Translations under genes and position numbers: made by a program | The notes under the pieces: generated by a model | The model's database searches: none | Told to the model about the DNA's origin: nothing | The model's input: only the letters and a program-made list of their open reading frames with translations | In this document: positions 18,884 through 28,700 of the stretch, one piece after another | How positions within the stretch are numbered: the first letter of the stretch is position 1 | Layout: every line of letters starts with the position of its first letter | Assembly: GCA_039028895.1 (NCBI GenBank) | Contig: JBCCHF010000001.1 | Span: 62,001-126,000, forward strand | DNA length: 64,000 bases | Direction of reading: 5' to 3' | From: JAHDCJ01 sp039028895 | Lineage (GTDB): Bacteria; Bacteroidota; Bacteroidia; Chitinophagales; Saprospiraceae

Positions 18884-20095
18884 CTACCTGGTCAGCTTTA
18901 GCACCTGCCCTACTCTCAGCAAATTGGAGGTTAAGCCGTTAATTGCTTTAAGTTCATCAACCGTCATTTCATACTTCCTGGAAATTGACCAGAGCGTTTC
19001 ACCCTGGATAACTTCATGAGTGGGACCAGGATTTACAGGATTTTCCCCAGGATCAGCAGGATCGTCAGGATTATCTCCAGGATTTGTAGGATCTACGGGA
19101 CTAGTAGGATCTGTAGGTTCTGGGTCTGGTCTTGTTACTGGAGGAGGAGGAGGAGGCGGTGGTGGCACAATTGGCCCATCCGCGATTTTAGGTGCTTTTT
19201 TGGCTTTTTTCTTGATCCAAACTCGTTCACCAGTGGCAACTTCTACACCTTCCGGAAGGAGATTCCTTTTATAAAGATTTGCCAGTTTGATACCGTAGAG
19301 TTGTGATATATCGTACATCGACTCATGGTTTTTCACGGTATGCGTCTTTTGCGAACCCCGCCACTTTTTGCGTTTGGGTTGTAAGTAGACATATTGACCT
19401 TCGGTGAACGCGTGATCACTTTTGAGGTCATTATATTTCATGAGCCGCTTAAGCGGAATGCTATGTCTTTTTGCCAATAAAGAAGCGGTTTCATCAGCTG
19501 AGGCGACCACGACTCTGGCGCCATTATTAACCTGAGTGACCAGTATCGGAATATCGTCAGTCATGCTGTCATATCGGTACAGCCTGTTTTCTTCGATCAG
19601 CCGAATCAGCTTTTCGGCGTAGGTAGGGCTCGTGGCATAGCCTGCCTTTTTCAAGCCTCTAGCCCAGTTTTTGTAATCTGTTGGGGCATAATCAAACAAG
19701 AATCCGTAACGATATTCTTTTCGCGGATCCATCAGGAATTCTGTGTGGGCGATCCACGACTCTTCAGCATTGCGATATTTGCGAAAGCATGATTTTACCA
19801 ACCTGCCGTTGACATAATCATCGTCTTCCCTGTAGAACGTTGGGCCCTTCCATGTAGAACCACATTTCATCCCGAAATGGTTATTGGCTTGTCTCGCAAG
19901 TGTACTGGTTCCATCAGCAGACTCAAGGATGCCCTGGGCCAGCTTGATGCTGGCAGGAATACCACTGCGTTCCATTTCACTGATGGCAATGTTTTTATAT
20001 TGGTCTATATATGCTGTTCGGCGTGAGACTTGTGCATTGGTGGCAGTGTGAAACAGTATTCCGGAAAGGACCAGAAGCAGACTTAGCTTATTCAT
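18884..20095 (-). CDS. Glucosaminidase (GH73-like) with three LysM domains, paralogue 1
   Basis: This is an exported peptidoglycan hydrolase. A signal peptide (about 1-21) is followed by a mannosyl-glycoprotein endo-beta-N-acetylglucosaminidase-like domain (about 25-180). The probable catalytic Glu is in AQGILESADGTSTLA, with NNHFGMKC and KNWARGLKKAGYATSP also conserved. Three LysM peptidoglycan-binding segments follow; the last (HEVIQGETLWSISRKYEMT) is the most canonical. Before it comes a linker with a run of nine prolines and a low-complexity D/P/T/N/G stretch. It lies directly downstream of a close paralogue, so this is a tandem duplication. Confidence 0.88.
   Translation of the reverse strand: MNKLSLLLVLSGILFHTATNAQVSRRTAYIDQYKNIAISEMERSGIPASIKLAQGILESADGTSTLARQANNHFGMKCGSTWKGPTFYREDDDYVNGRLVKSCFRKYRNAEESWIAHTEFLMDPRKEYRYGFLFDYAPTDYKNWARGLKKAGYATSPTYAEKLIRLIEENRLYRYDSMTDDIPILVTQVNNGARVVVASADETASLLAKRHSIPLKRLMKYNDLKSDHAFTEGQYVYLQPKRKKWRGSQKTHTVKNHESMYDISQLYGIKLANLYKRNLLPEGVEVATGERVWIKKKAKKAPKIADGPIVPPPPPPPPPVTRPDPEPTDPTSPVDPTNPGDNPDDPADPGENPVNPGPTHEVIQGETLWSISRKYEMTVDELKAINGLTSNLLRVGQVLKLTR
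19024..19165. repeat. Low-complexity Pro/Gly/Asp-coding DNA
   Basis: Degenerate short tandem units of the type GGAT-n-(CAGG/TAGG) and a GGAGGAGGAGG run encode the linker of paralogue 1 (DPTSPVDPTNPG-type repeats and polyproline on the minus strand). This stretch is prone to length change by slippage. Confidence 0.6.
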
Positions 20096-20166
20096 AAAGG
20101 GATAGCTTTGTTATGGTTCGCAAAATCGGTTTTCAAGGTAAATATTCCAAACTATATGCCAAGAGG

Positions 20167-21708
20167 TTAATCTACCTCCAGCACCTGGCCTATTTTGATA
20201 AGGTTTGAGGTAAGTCCGTTTTTGCGTTTCAAATCACCAAGATCAATATTATAACGCCTTGATATACTGTAAAGTGTGTCTCCAGCAACAACCTCATGAG
20301 TTGCTGATTGTATAGCTGAAGGAGCAATTATTGTAATTTCTTCGGAAACGGGCTCAGGTTCCATCACAATAACGCCTGATTCCAGTTCCTCTTCTTCGGG
20401 TTGTGGCTGCCTGGTTACGGGAATTGAGGTATTGGCTGATTCAGGATTGAATCTGGTTGGTTCTGGTTTTGATTCTGCTGGTCTTGACATTGGAGGAATC
20501 AAATGATAACCTTCCGGGTTGGGCAGTGAAGACTCTGGTTCTGGTTGTTCTTCCACAATTGGTGGTACACTAGTTGTAGCAGCAGCAAGATCATCTCTGT
20601 TTGTGTCTTGCAAATAACGGGGAGGTGATCTGAAATCTGCCGGTTTTGTTTTCGGCTTCCTTGTTGTTGACCCTCTAAGGTAAATTCTTTGACCGGACTC
20701 AGGTTCGAGGGCTGTCAGATGATTAAGATTATTTCTTTTGTATAGATGTTTCAGCTTAACACCATAGTCCTGGGAGATTGAATACATGGTTTCTCCTTTT
20801 TCCACACGATGAGATGATTTCCGGCCTCTGGATTTTTTACGTTTTGGCTGAAGGAATACGTTTTGCCCGGGAATGAGGTCGTCGCCAAGACTGAGGTCAT
20901 TATATTTCATTAACCTTGATAAACTCATATTTAGTTGCCGCGCCATGGAGAGGGGTGTATCCTCCTCTCCTGCTCTGACGGCTTTAACGTCATTAACCCT
21001 GTAAATACCCGGGAGTTTCTTTTTTGCGACTGGCTTGGGAGGTGGGTCACCAAACTCAGGAATTTCGGCAATATCATCGTCTTCTTCAAAAATAACTTCA
21101 TCTTCTGCTTGTGGAGGGGCAATCACGATATTTCCGCTATCATCCTTTTCCGGAAGGTTATAGACGGGGACCCTGCTTGTCATCCTGTCGAAGCGGGCCA
21201 GGTTGTTCTCCTCAATTATCCTGATCAGGATATTTCCATATTGAGGATTCGTAGCATATCCTGCTGCTTTTAATCCATGCGACCAACTTTTGTAATCGTA
21301 TTTGTCGTATTCAAACAACCCCGCATATCGCTCGCGATTCATCAGAAATTCACTATGGTCGAGATACGATTGTTCTGCAGAACTATAGACCCTGAAGCAG
21401 GATTTGATCAGGCGACCCTGGCTGTCACGATCATCATCTTCGAGGTAATACGATCTGCCGGTCCACCCTCTATGGCATTTGATACCAAAATGGTTATTGG
21501 CTTCAACGGCAAGGTCGCTATTCCCATAACGGGATTCGAGAATACCCTGGGCCAGGGTAATAGATGCAGGGATGCCACTTCGGTCCATCTCACTAATAGC
21601 AATATCCTGGTATTGCAGGATATACTCAGCCTTGGTCATATCCTGGGCGGTAACGCTAAGGCAAAACAGGATCATTAATACTGAACAGAAATAAGGGAGT
21701 CCCATCAA
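20167..21708 (-). CDS. Glucosaminidase (GH73-like) with three LysM domains, paralogue 2
   Basis: This 513-residue paralogue of the next gene downstream has a signal peptide, then a glucosaminidase domain (about 25-180). The Glu in AQGILESRYGNSDLA is the likely catalyst; NNHFGIKC and KSWSHGLKAAGYATNP are also present. Two diverged LysM segments end in conserved LQPKRKKSRG and RIYLRG. A long acidic, Pro/Glu-rich linker (about 365-465) and a canonical terminal LysM (HEVVAGDTLYSISRRYNID) close the protein. Compared with paralogue 1, the linker is longer and glutamate-rich. An alternative start is the second codon (MGLPYF). Confidence 0.88.
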   Translation of the reverse strand: MMGLPYFCSVLMILFCLSVTAQDMTKAEYILQYQDIAISEMDRSGIPASITLAQGILESRYGNSDLAVEANNHFGIKCHRGWTGRSYYLEDDDRDSQGRLIKSCFRVYSSAEQSYLDHSEFLMNRERYAGLFEYDKYDYKSWSHGLKAAGYATNPQYGNILIRIIEENNLARFDRMTSRVPVYNLPEKDDSGNIVIAPPQAEDEVIFEEDDDIAEIPEFGDPPPKPVAKKKLPGIYRVNDVKAVRAGEEDTPLSMARQLNMSLSRLMKYNDLSLGDDLIPGQNVFLQPKRKKSRGRKSSHRVEKGETMYSISQDYGVKLKHLYKRNNLNHLTALEPESGQRIYLRGSTTRKPKTKPADFRSPPRYLQDTNRDDLAAATTSVPPIVEEQPEPESSLPNPEGYHLIPPMSRPAESKPEPTRFNPESANTSIPVTRQPQPEEEELESGVIVMEPEPVSEEITIIAPSAIQSATHEVVAGDTLYSISRRYNIDLGDLKRKNGLTSNLIKIGQVLEVD

Positions 21709-21724
21709 GGTTAAAAACGTTTGC

Positions 21725-22366
21725 TTAATCTTTTAACTTTCGAAGTAAAAGGAGGCCGTCTCCTATTGGCAACAAAATGTTTTCTAATCGCTGGTCCTTT
21801 TGGATGTTTTTGTTGAAAGTCCTGATACTCACCGAATCCTTATCGGAAGCGTTTGCAGCGACTTTACCATACCAGAGTACATTATCTACCAGTAAAAATC
21901 CACCAATCCGCAAGTTAGGGAAAACTGCATCAAAATACTTTTGGTTTTCCAATTTATTGCCATCAATAAATATCAGATCAAACGTTTTATTCATGTCCGG
22001 CAGTATCTCAAGGGCATCTCCAATCACAAGTTTAACATTTCCGGCCTGGCCTGTAGCTTCGAGATTTTGGCGAATTACTTTTTCCCTTTCAAGATTGACC
22101 TCAATGGTAATCAGTTGACCACCTTCCTGCAGCCCGGTAGCAAGGCATATTGCTGAATATCCGGTGAATGTTCCAATCTCAAGAACAGATTCGGGTTTTA
22201 GCATTTGACTGACCATCATCAGAAATCGTCCTGTGTAAGGCCCTGTAAGCAAACCAGGATTGGTAGTTGTCAAAAATGCCTGCCGTTCGATAGCTTCTAA
22301 CTCAGGGGGCAAGGAACTGGTATGGTCAGCGCAATATGCCTTTTCTATTTTTTCTTGATTAACCAT
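21725..22366 (-). CDS. SAM-dependent O-methyltransferase (caffeoyl-CoA OMT-like)
   Basis: This 213-residue class I methyltransferase resembles the bacterial O-methyltransferase / CCoAOMT family. Motif I is VLEIGTFTGYSAICLA, the acidic motif is ITIEVNLE, and the metal-site-like segment is DLIFIDGNK with FLLVDNVLWYGKVA. The substrate is unknown; bacterial members methylate small catechols or act on tRNA (TrmR-like). It lies 16 bases upstream of glucosaminidase paralogue 2 and 19 bases downstream of an EamA transporter, so it may be cotranscribed with both. Confidence 0.88.
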   Translation of the reverse strand: MVNQEKIEKAYCADHTSSLPPELEAIERQAFLTTTNPGLLTGPYTGRFLMMVSQMLKPESVLEIGTFTGYSAICLATGLQEGGQLITIEVNLEREKVIRQNLEATGQAGNVKLVIGDALEILPDMNKTFDLIFIDGNKLENQKYFDAVFPNLRIGGFLLVDNVLWYGKVAANASDKDSVSIRTFNKNIQKDQRLENILLPIGDGLLLLRKLKD

Positions 22367-22385
22367 TTACTTTGAATTGCATCAA

Positions 22386-23273
22386 TTACTTACCAAGATA
22401 CTTTTTAACGTAAGGATAACCGAAGACTGTGGACAAAATAATGGCAGCCCCAAGGTAAAATCCCGGATTGAGTTCCTGGTTTTCCTGGAAAATGATAATT
22501 GCCAGAATAATTCCATATACTGGTTCAAGATTGATGGTCAGTGTTGAAGTAAATGCTGAAAGGTGCTTCAATGCCAATAAAGACAAGACATAAGCGAGGG
22601 TAGTGCAGAGTAAGGCCAGCACCACGAGGTAAAAAAGGTCCGTTGTGGTCGGCATGAATTTATTGACCCCATCGCCAAGGAATTCCCAATAAACTGGTAA
22701 TAGGATTGATAAGAATAAAAGTCCGGCCCCCAGTTCCACGAAAGTGATGAACATTGGCTCCTGCTTTACCACCATTTTTTTATTTAAAACCGCGAAAAAA
22801 GCTGCAAGAATAGCAGAAATCAAGGCCATAATAATACCTTTTGTATAAGCAAAATCTGTGGTGTAAAAGATGATGTAAATACCAGGGATGACAACCAGGC
22901 CCGTGACCACTTCGAGCATTCGGATCTGTTTTTTGTAGAAGATGGGTTCGAGGATTGCGGTAAAAAAACTACCCGTTGCCAGGCAGCATAAAGTGACCGA
23001 GACATTGGAGTATTTAATGGCCCCATAGAAAAATACCCAATGCGTGGCTACCAAAATCCCGATTCCCGCAAGGGGTAACCAATCTTTGAGGCGGGTTTGT
23101 CGTATCGTTCTGACAACAGAGGGAAAAAACAACAAACTCAGACATGTGATGATGAGACGCCACCACACAATAGAAATTTCATTCAGGTCAATCAGCCTTC
23201 CCAGAATAGCGGTAAATCCGAATAAAACTACTGCAATGTGTAGTTGTAAATATGCTTTTTTAATGGCATCCAT
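22386..23273 (-). CDS. EamA/DMT-family transporter
   Basis: This is an inner-membrane protein of 295 residues with about ten hydrophobic segments in two EamA repeats (roughly 8-140 and 150-290). Typical features are the first-helix FGFTAILGRLI and the second-repeat PVYGIILAIIIFQENQELN. It is probably a drug/metabolite exporter of unknown substrate. It is divergent from the peroxiredoxin gene across a 58-base region. Confidence 0.88.
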   Translation of the reverse strand: MDAIKKAYLQLHIAVVLFGFTAILGRLIDLNEISIVWWRLIITCLSLLFFPSVVRTIRQTRLKDWLPLAGIGILVATHWVFFYGAIKYSNVSVTLCCLATGSFFTAILEPIFYKKQIRMLEVVTGLVVIPGIYIIFYTTDFAYTKGIIMALISAILAAFFAVLNKKMVVKQEPMFITFVELGAGLLFLSILLPVYWEFLGDGVNKFMPTTTDLFYLVVLALLCTTLAYVLSLLALKHLSAFTSTLTINLEPVYGIILAIIIFQENQELNPGFYLGAAIILSTVFGYPYVKKYLGK

Positions 23274-23299
23274 AATGCAAAAAGTTCCAAGATAAGCAG

Positions 23300-23307
23300 T
23301 ATCTTTG
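23300..23307 (+). promoter_or_regulatory. Candidate -7 element (TATCTTTG) for the peroxiredoxin gene
   Basis: TATCTTTG lies 24 bases before the start codon at 23332 in the short divergent region and matches TAnnTTTG exactly. No TTTG lies 19 bases upstream. Confidence 0.4.
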
Positions 23308-23331
23308 GCTAAATTTTAAAACTCAATAATT

Positions 23332-23802
23332 ATGGCTGTTCAAAAAGGGGATACTGCCCCGGGATTCACTTTGTACAATACCCAAAAAGAAGAAGTTTCG
23401 TTAAGTGACTATGAAGGTAAAAATGTAGTGTTATTATTTTTCCCACTTGCATTTACTGGTGTCTGTACAAAGGAATTATGTTCAATGCGCGATGATATCG
23501 CCAGCTACCAAAACCTTGATGCCGAAATTGTAGCGGTATCTGTAGACACACTATTCACTTTGGGTAAATTCAAGGAAGAGCAAAATCTTAATTTCCCTTT
23601 GCTTTCTGATTTTAACAAAGATATTTCTGCTGCATATGGGGCGCTTTACGAAGAATTTGTACTTGGTATGAAAGGTGTCTCGAAAAGGTCTGCTTTTGTA
23701 ATTGACAAATCTGGCGTGGTACAATACGCTGAAGTCTTGGAATCTGCCGGAGATCTTCCTAACTTTGCAGCAGTTAAGGAAACTTTAGCAGCCTTAAACT
23801 AG
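23332..23802 (+). CDS. Peroxiredoxin (AhpC/TSA family)
   Basis: This 156-residue thiol peroxidase reduces hydrogen peroxide and organic peroxides. The peroxidatic Cys lies in PLAFTGVCTKELCSM, the expected PxxxT/SxxC context; a second Cys five residues on could act as resolver. Also typical are the KNVVLLFFPLAF strand, PLLSDFNKDISAAYGA, and RSAFVIDKSGVVQY. It fits the AhpE/BCP-like atypical group better than the 2-Cys AhpC group. It is followed by clpS after 40 bases. Confidence 0.92.
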   Translation: MAVQKGDTAPGFTLYNTQKEEVSLSDYEGKNVVLLFFPLAFTGVCTKELCSMRDDIASYQNLDAEIVAVSVDTLFTLGKFKEEQNLNFPLLSDFNKDISAAYGALYEEFVLGMKGVSKRSAFVIDKSGVVQYAEVLESAGDLPNFAAVKETLAALN

Positions 23803-23842
23803 TTATAAGCATATCCACTTAACGCTTTCTAAAGAATCGGGC

Positions 23843-24142
23843 ATGAGAGATGCAACAAAATTTGACACTGAAGAGCTCCTTTTAGCTGATGTACTCACAG
23901 ATATTGGCAATCAGTCTGAGCTTATAGTCTATAATGATGACTTCAATACTTTTGATTGGGTGATCGAATGTTTTATTGACGTGCTGAAGCATACCCCTGT
24001 TCAGGCAGAACAATTGTCTTTATTGATTCATTTTAAAGGTAAAGCTACGGTCAAGACAGGGCCGATGAGCGAATTAAAGCCCAAGAAAGATGCTCTTGTG
24101 GACAGAGGCCTCTCTGCTGTAATTGAAGAAATGGCGCATTAA
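23843..24142 (+). CDS. clpS: ClpS adaptor of the Clp protease (N-degron recognition)
   Basis: This 99-residue adaptor binds bulky N-terminal residues and delivers proteins to ClpAP. The substrate-pocket motif VYNDDFNTFDWVIECF aligns with the NDDxTxMDFV of other ClpS proteins. A ligand-binding His lies in LLIHFKGKATVKTG, and the last helix is ALVDRGLSAVIEE. It is followed, after a terminator, by aat, the enzyme that makes the primary N-degrons ClpS reads. Confidence 0.92.
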   Translation: MRDATKFDTEELLLADVLTDIGNQSELIVYNDDFNTFDWVIECFIDVLKHTPVQAEQLSLLIHFKGKATVKTGPMSELKPKKDALVDRGLSAVIEEMAH

Positions 24143-24164
24143 GGCGTCCTGATAATATTATTCG

Positions 24165-24197
24165 AAAGCCTCTCTTGTTGAGAGGCTTTTGTGTTTT
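24165..24197 (+). terminator. Rho-independent terminator after clpS
   Basis: AAGCCTCT and AGAGGCTT form an 8-bp stem with a 7-base loop, followed by TTTGTGTTTT. It lies between clpS and aat, so aat probably needs read-through or its own promoter. Confidence 0.8.
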
Positions 24198-24217
24198 ACT
24201 GATAATCGCAAAAAGGG

Positions 24218-24907
24218 ATGCCAGTATTCCAACTGACTGAAGAACTCATTTTCCCTAACCCGCTTTTTGGCAGGCCTGATGGGTTATTAGCTGTTGGGGG
24301 TGACCTCTCTCCTGCCCGTTTATTATTAGCCTATAGCCTTGGCATTTTTCCCTGGTACTCTGACGAAGACCCTATTCTTTGGTGGTCGCCTGACCCACGG
24401 ATGGTTTTATTACCCTCAAATCTTCGGGTTACCAAGAGTATGAAACAGGTTTTACGCAACAACCATTTCAGGATAACGTTTGATACAGATTTCCGAAGTG
24501 TTATCACCAGTTGTCAACAAATCGATCGTCCCGGGCAGGAGTTTGGAACGTGGATCACCCAAGAAATGCTGGAAGCATATTGCCAACTGCACGAAATGGG
24601 GTATGCCCATTCAGTAGAAGTCTGGAAAGACGAACAATTAGTTGGCGGGTTATACGGTATCTCACTTGGCAACTGCTTTTTTGGTGAATCGATGTTCGCG
24701 AAAATGTCCAATGCTTCTAAGGCCGGCTTTATCACCCTTGTACAAGCCCTTGAAAATAAGGGTTTTGCCCTAATTGATTGTCAAACAGAAACGAATCACC
24801 TCAACTCATTGGGAGCTGAAAACATTCCAAGGATAGAGTTTCTAAGGATGTTAAAAAACAACCTTAACGGAAATGATCTGAAGGGAAAATGGACTGATTT
24901 TAGATGA
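24218..24907 (+). CDS. aat: Leucyl/phenylalanyl-tRNA-protein transferase
   Basis: This enzyme transfers Leu or Phe from aminoacyl-tRNA to the N-terminal Arg/Lys of proteins, creating N-degrons. Aat hallmarks run through all 229 residues: FPNPLFGRPDGLLAVGGDLS, LGIFPWYSDEDPILWWSPDPR, EFGTWITQEM, AHSVEVWKD, GGLYGISLGNCFFGESMF and LIDCQTETNHLNSLGA. The start at MPVFQLTEELIFPNP is consistent with the family. Its 3' end overlaps the convergent Nudix gene by 8 bases. Confidence 0.95.
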   Translation: MPVFQLTEELIFPNPLFGRPDGLLAVGGDLSPARLLLAYSLGIFPWYSDEDPILWWSPDPRMVLLPSNLRVTKSMKQVLRNNHFRITFDTDFRSVITSCQQIDRPGQEFGTWITQEMLEAYCQLHEMGYAHSVEVWKDEQLVGGLYGISLGNCFFGESMFAKMSNASKAGFITLVQALENKGFALIDCQTETNHLNSLGAENIPRIEFLRMLKNNLNGNDLKGKWTDFR

Positions 24908-25559
24908 AAAAGTCTGCAGGTGATCTTTCCCTGACTTGATTTATAATATTGAGAAATTCGCTCATCATCATCGCTGTAGCTCCCCAGATCACATTTTCCC
25001 TGATGTGGTAATAAGGGACTTCTTTCAAGATCAAATGCTCACTAATCTCAATATTGGTATTTCTGATATTCTCGATATTCAGGAAATCACAAATTGGCGC
25101 TTCAATTACATATTGAACCTCTTCAGGATCGATTACATAATCAGGAATCTTATTGGAGTAGCCTACAAAAGGATTGACCAATGCATTACTGACGGGAATG
25201 AAAAGACTGGACAACTTCCCCAGAATCTCAACATCATCCGGCTCAATGCCTACTTCTTCCCAAGCCTCTCTCAGGGCTGTCGCCTCCAGATTTTCATCTT
25301 CTGGCTCAACGCCGCCACCGGGAAAACTGACCTGGCCGCTGTGGGGACCTCTGGCTGTTCTGCGCATAAGAGTAAGGTATAGTTCTGCATTTTTAGGATA
25401 AAGCAATGCTAATACCCCTGCTACCCGAACGTCTGGGCCTGGTTTTATTTTGGCTTCATGATCTTCGCGACCATGGTGTGCCATTTTATATTGAATTTCA
25501 CGACCGGGCAATGGTTCTGAAAGAACTTCCCTTAGTGTATTTATGAATTCTGGAATCAT
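24900..25559 (-). CDS. Nudix hydrolase, CoA pyrophosphatase-like
   Basis: This 219-residue protein has a complete Nudix box, GX5EX7REUXEEXGU (GVEPEDE, seven residues, REAWEEVGI). The preceding TARGPHSGQVSFPGG matches the UPF0035 signature of the NudL/PCD1 CoA-diphosphatase group. It probably cleaves CoA or related nucleoside-diphosphate compounds. The start is set at MIPEF (25559) because the ten codons upstream are not family-like. It is convergent with aat. Confidence 0.88.
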   Translation of the reverse strand: MIPEFINTLREVLSEPLPGREIQYKMAHHGREDHEAKIKPGPDVRVAGVLALLYPKNAELYLTLMRRTARGPHSGQVSFPGGGVEPEDENLEATALREAWEEVGIEPDDVEILGKLSSLFIPVSNALVNPFVGYSNKIPDYVIDPEEVQYVIEAPICDFLNIENIRNTNIEISEHLILKEVPYYHIRENVIWGATAMMMSEFLNIINQVRERSPADFFI

Positions 25560-25732
25560 TGTGCAGTTTGAATTACATAAAGATAACAACTTGAAGGAAG
25601 GGTTAGTTCAGTCATAGAAAATTAAAATTCTCACATTTTTACGATAAGCAATGGTCTTTAAATAGGGTTATTTTGTCGTTATAGTGTCATTTAAAAACAT
25701 TGGGAAACGGGTAAGCTCTCAAAACCGTTATC

Positions 25733-25763
25733 TTTAAGATATTTTTAGCTAGCCGTAAATTTG
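25733..25763 (+). promoter_or_regulatory. Candidate promoter of the CotH-like giant gene
   Basis: TTTA (25733-25736), a 19-base spacer and TAAATTTG (25756-25763) give one mismatch to the TTTG-N19-TAnnTTTG consensus. The predicted start of transcription near 25769 favours the second in-frame ATG (25795) as the translation start. Confidence 0.45.
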
Positions 25764-25773
25764 CGGTTACCCA

Positions 25774-28700
25774 TTGAATTCAAAACTTACTAATATGATT
25801 CACCTGGACACCTCTATTTCAAAACTATCGTCCAAATGCTTTACGCTTGCGCTACTTTTAATTGCAAGTTTATCCCTTAACGGTCAAGTGCTCATTAATG
25901 AGTTCTCTGCGTCTAATTATGATGACTTTGCAGACAGTTTCGGAGAACATGAGGACTGGATAGAGCTCTACAATGCGGGTTCGTCCACTGTTGACTTGTC
26001 GGGATATCACCTATCTGACAGGTTGTCTAATCCTACAAAATTCCAGATTCCTGCTGGAGTTTCCATTGCTGCCGGAGACCACCTTCGAATCTGGTGTTCG
26101 AAAAGAGATGGGCTCTTTAGCGGAGTCGTTCATACCAGTTTTGCCATTACTCAAACAAGAGCCAATGAGTCTATCGTATTGGCAGATCCTTCAGGCACCA
26201 TTATCGATTCATATGATATTGGAACTCCTAATCAGGATGGTCATTCATGGGGCAGAACAACCGATGGTGGATCAACCTGGTCAGTTTTCCTTTCACCAAC
26301 CCCTAATGGTTCAAATACGAACCCAAGTCCGGAGTATACACCTAAGCCTGTGATGTCGCCAGACCCCGGTTATTATACAAATTTTACAACCATCACAATT
26401 ACTTCTCCAGATCCGGATGTGCAGATTTACTTCACGCTTGACGGCAGTACTCCTGATGACTCTGACAATCCGTATAATACGCCATTTAATATAACCTCCA
26501 CTACAGTTGTAAAGGCGGTTGCTATTAGCAATGACCCTAACGTACCGGATAGTCATATGGAATATGGAACTTATTTCATTAATGACACACATTCAATGTG
26601 GATAGTCTCTGTTTCCGGAGGACAGGTCGACAACTTAATGGGAGGCTCAGGGTTCCTTCGTCCTCGAGGTTCTTTTGAGTTGTTTGATGAAACAGGCACA
26701 AGAGTAGCTGATGCTTTTGGAGAATTTAACAAGCACGGCAACGATTCATGGGCTTATGCTCAGAGAGGTATAGACTATATTACTCGCGACCAGTTTGGTG
26801 ATGACTGGGCTGTGAAGCATAATATCTTTGCTGATTCGATTTCAGATCGTGATCGGTTCCAGCGTCTTATGTTAAAAGCTGCCGCAAACGATAATTATCC
26901 GTTTTCTAATGGTGGTGCTCATATCCGCGATGCCTATTGTCATGTTTTATCACAGAATGCAGGCATGGACATGGATGAAAGATCATACGAGCCATGTATC
27001 CTGTATGTGAATGGTGATTATTGGGGTGTCTATGAGATAAGGGAAAAAGTGGATGATAACGATTATACCGATTATTACTACGGTCATGACAAATTTGATC
27101 TTGAGTTTATAAAAACATGGGGAAATACATGGAATGAGTATGGCAACGGATTACCTGCCTGGAATACACTCCATAGTTTCATTACGTCTAATGATATGTC
27201 GATCCAGGCCAATTACGATATGGCAGCTGACCAGCTTAGTATGGAAAGTCTTATCGATTATATCATTCTTAACACACATGTGGTTAGCCAAGACTGGCTA
27301 AACTGGAATACAGCGTGGTGGCGAGGCCTTGACCCAACAGGTGATCAGCACGCTGCCAAGTGGCGTTATATCTTGTGGGATAACGATGCTACTTTCGACC
27401 ACTATATCAACTATACCGGTGTACCTGATACTTCACCGAATGCCGATCCGTGTGATAACGAATCTCCGCAGATCGACGACCCAGAGGGTCATCTTGAGCT
27501 TTTGACATCCTTATTCGCAAATGACGATTTTTATGCACTTTACATCAATCGTTATGCGGACCTGAACAATACCTATTTCACATGTGATTACATGGTCGGA
27601 CTCCTGGACGATATGATCAACAGGATTGCTCCTGAGATGCAGCGTCATATTGATCTTTGGGGTGGTTCAATGGCAGGATGGCAAAGTAATGTTGATGACC
27701 TCAGAAACTTTATTTTGACGCGTTGTACAATTATTGATAGTGGAATTGAAGATTGTTATGAGGTTGATGGACCATTCCCATTGGTTGTTGAAATTGATCC
27801 GCCACTTTCAGGTGATGTAAAAGTCAATACAATAATTCCTACTTCATATCCTTATGTTTCTGATTATTTCAGTGGCATCCAACTAACGCTGGAAGGTATT
27901 CCGGCAAACGGATATGTATTTGATTACTGGGAGCCGCTCAATTCAACCTTGAACCCGGGTATAAACGATCCGATTGTCGGCTTCGACATTGGCTTGGGAG
28001 ATACAATCGTCGCTCACTTTATTCTTGAAGATGCCTGCCCTGCGTTAACCCTGCAAAGCGCCAGCACAGATGCCATTTGTGAGTCGGCAAGTGGAACTGC
28101 TACCGTTGTTCCTACAGCAGGTAACGGACCCTTCGGTTACCTATGGGATTCGAACGCAGGAAATCAAATTACCCAGACTGCTACAGGCCTTGCAGCAGGT
28201 ACATATACTGTTACCGTAATGGATAATGACGGCTGTGATGAAGCAGTTACCGTAACTGTTACCGCATCTGCAGGTGATTTGGATGCCATCTCGTCCACCA
28301 CCGGGGCTAATTGTAGTGCTTCAGACGGGTCAGCTACTATTGCTCCAAATGGTGGCACCCAACCATTCACCTATTTGTGGGATGCCAATGCAGGTAGCCA
28401 GGTAACTTCTACCGCCATAAACCTTCAGGCCGGTTCATATTCGGCAACAATAACCGATGTTAACGGTTGCGAATTTATTTCTTCAGTAATTGTTGAAGAC
28501 GTGGGTATGATGCAAGCCAATGCGATATCAACGCCTTCATTCTGTACTGCGAACAATGGTACAGCTACTGTAAATCCGATAAGTGGTTCTGGTCCATTTA
28601 CATATCAATGGGATGCCAATGCTAATAGCCAGACTTCTCAAACCGCTACTGACCTCCCTGGAGGAACCTATAGTGCCACGGTTACTGATGCTAATGGATG

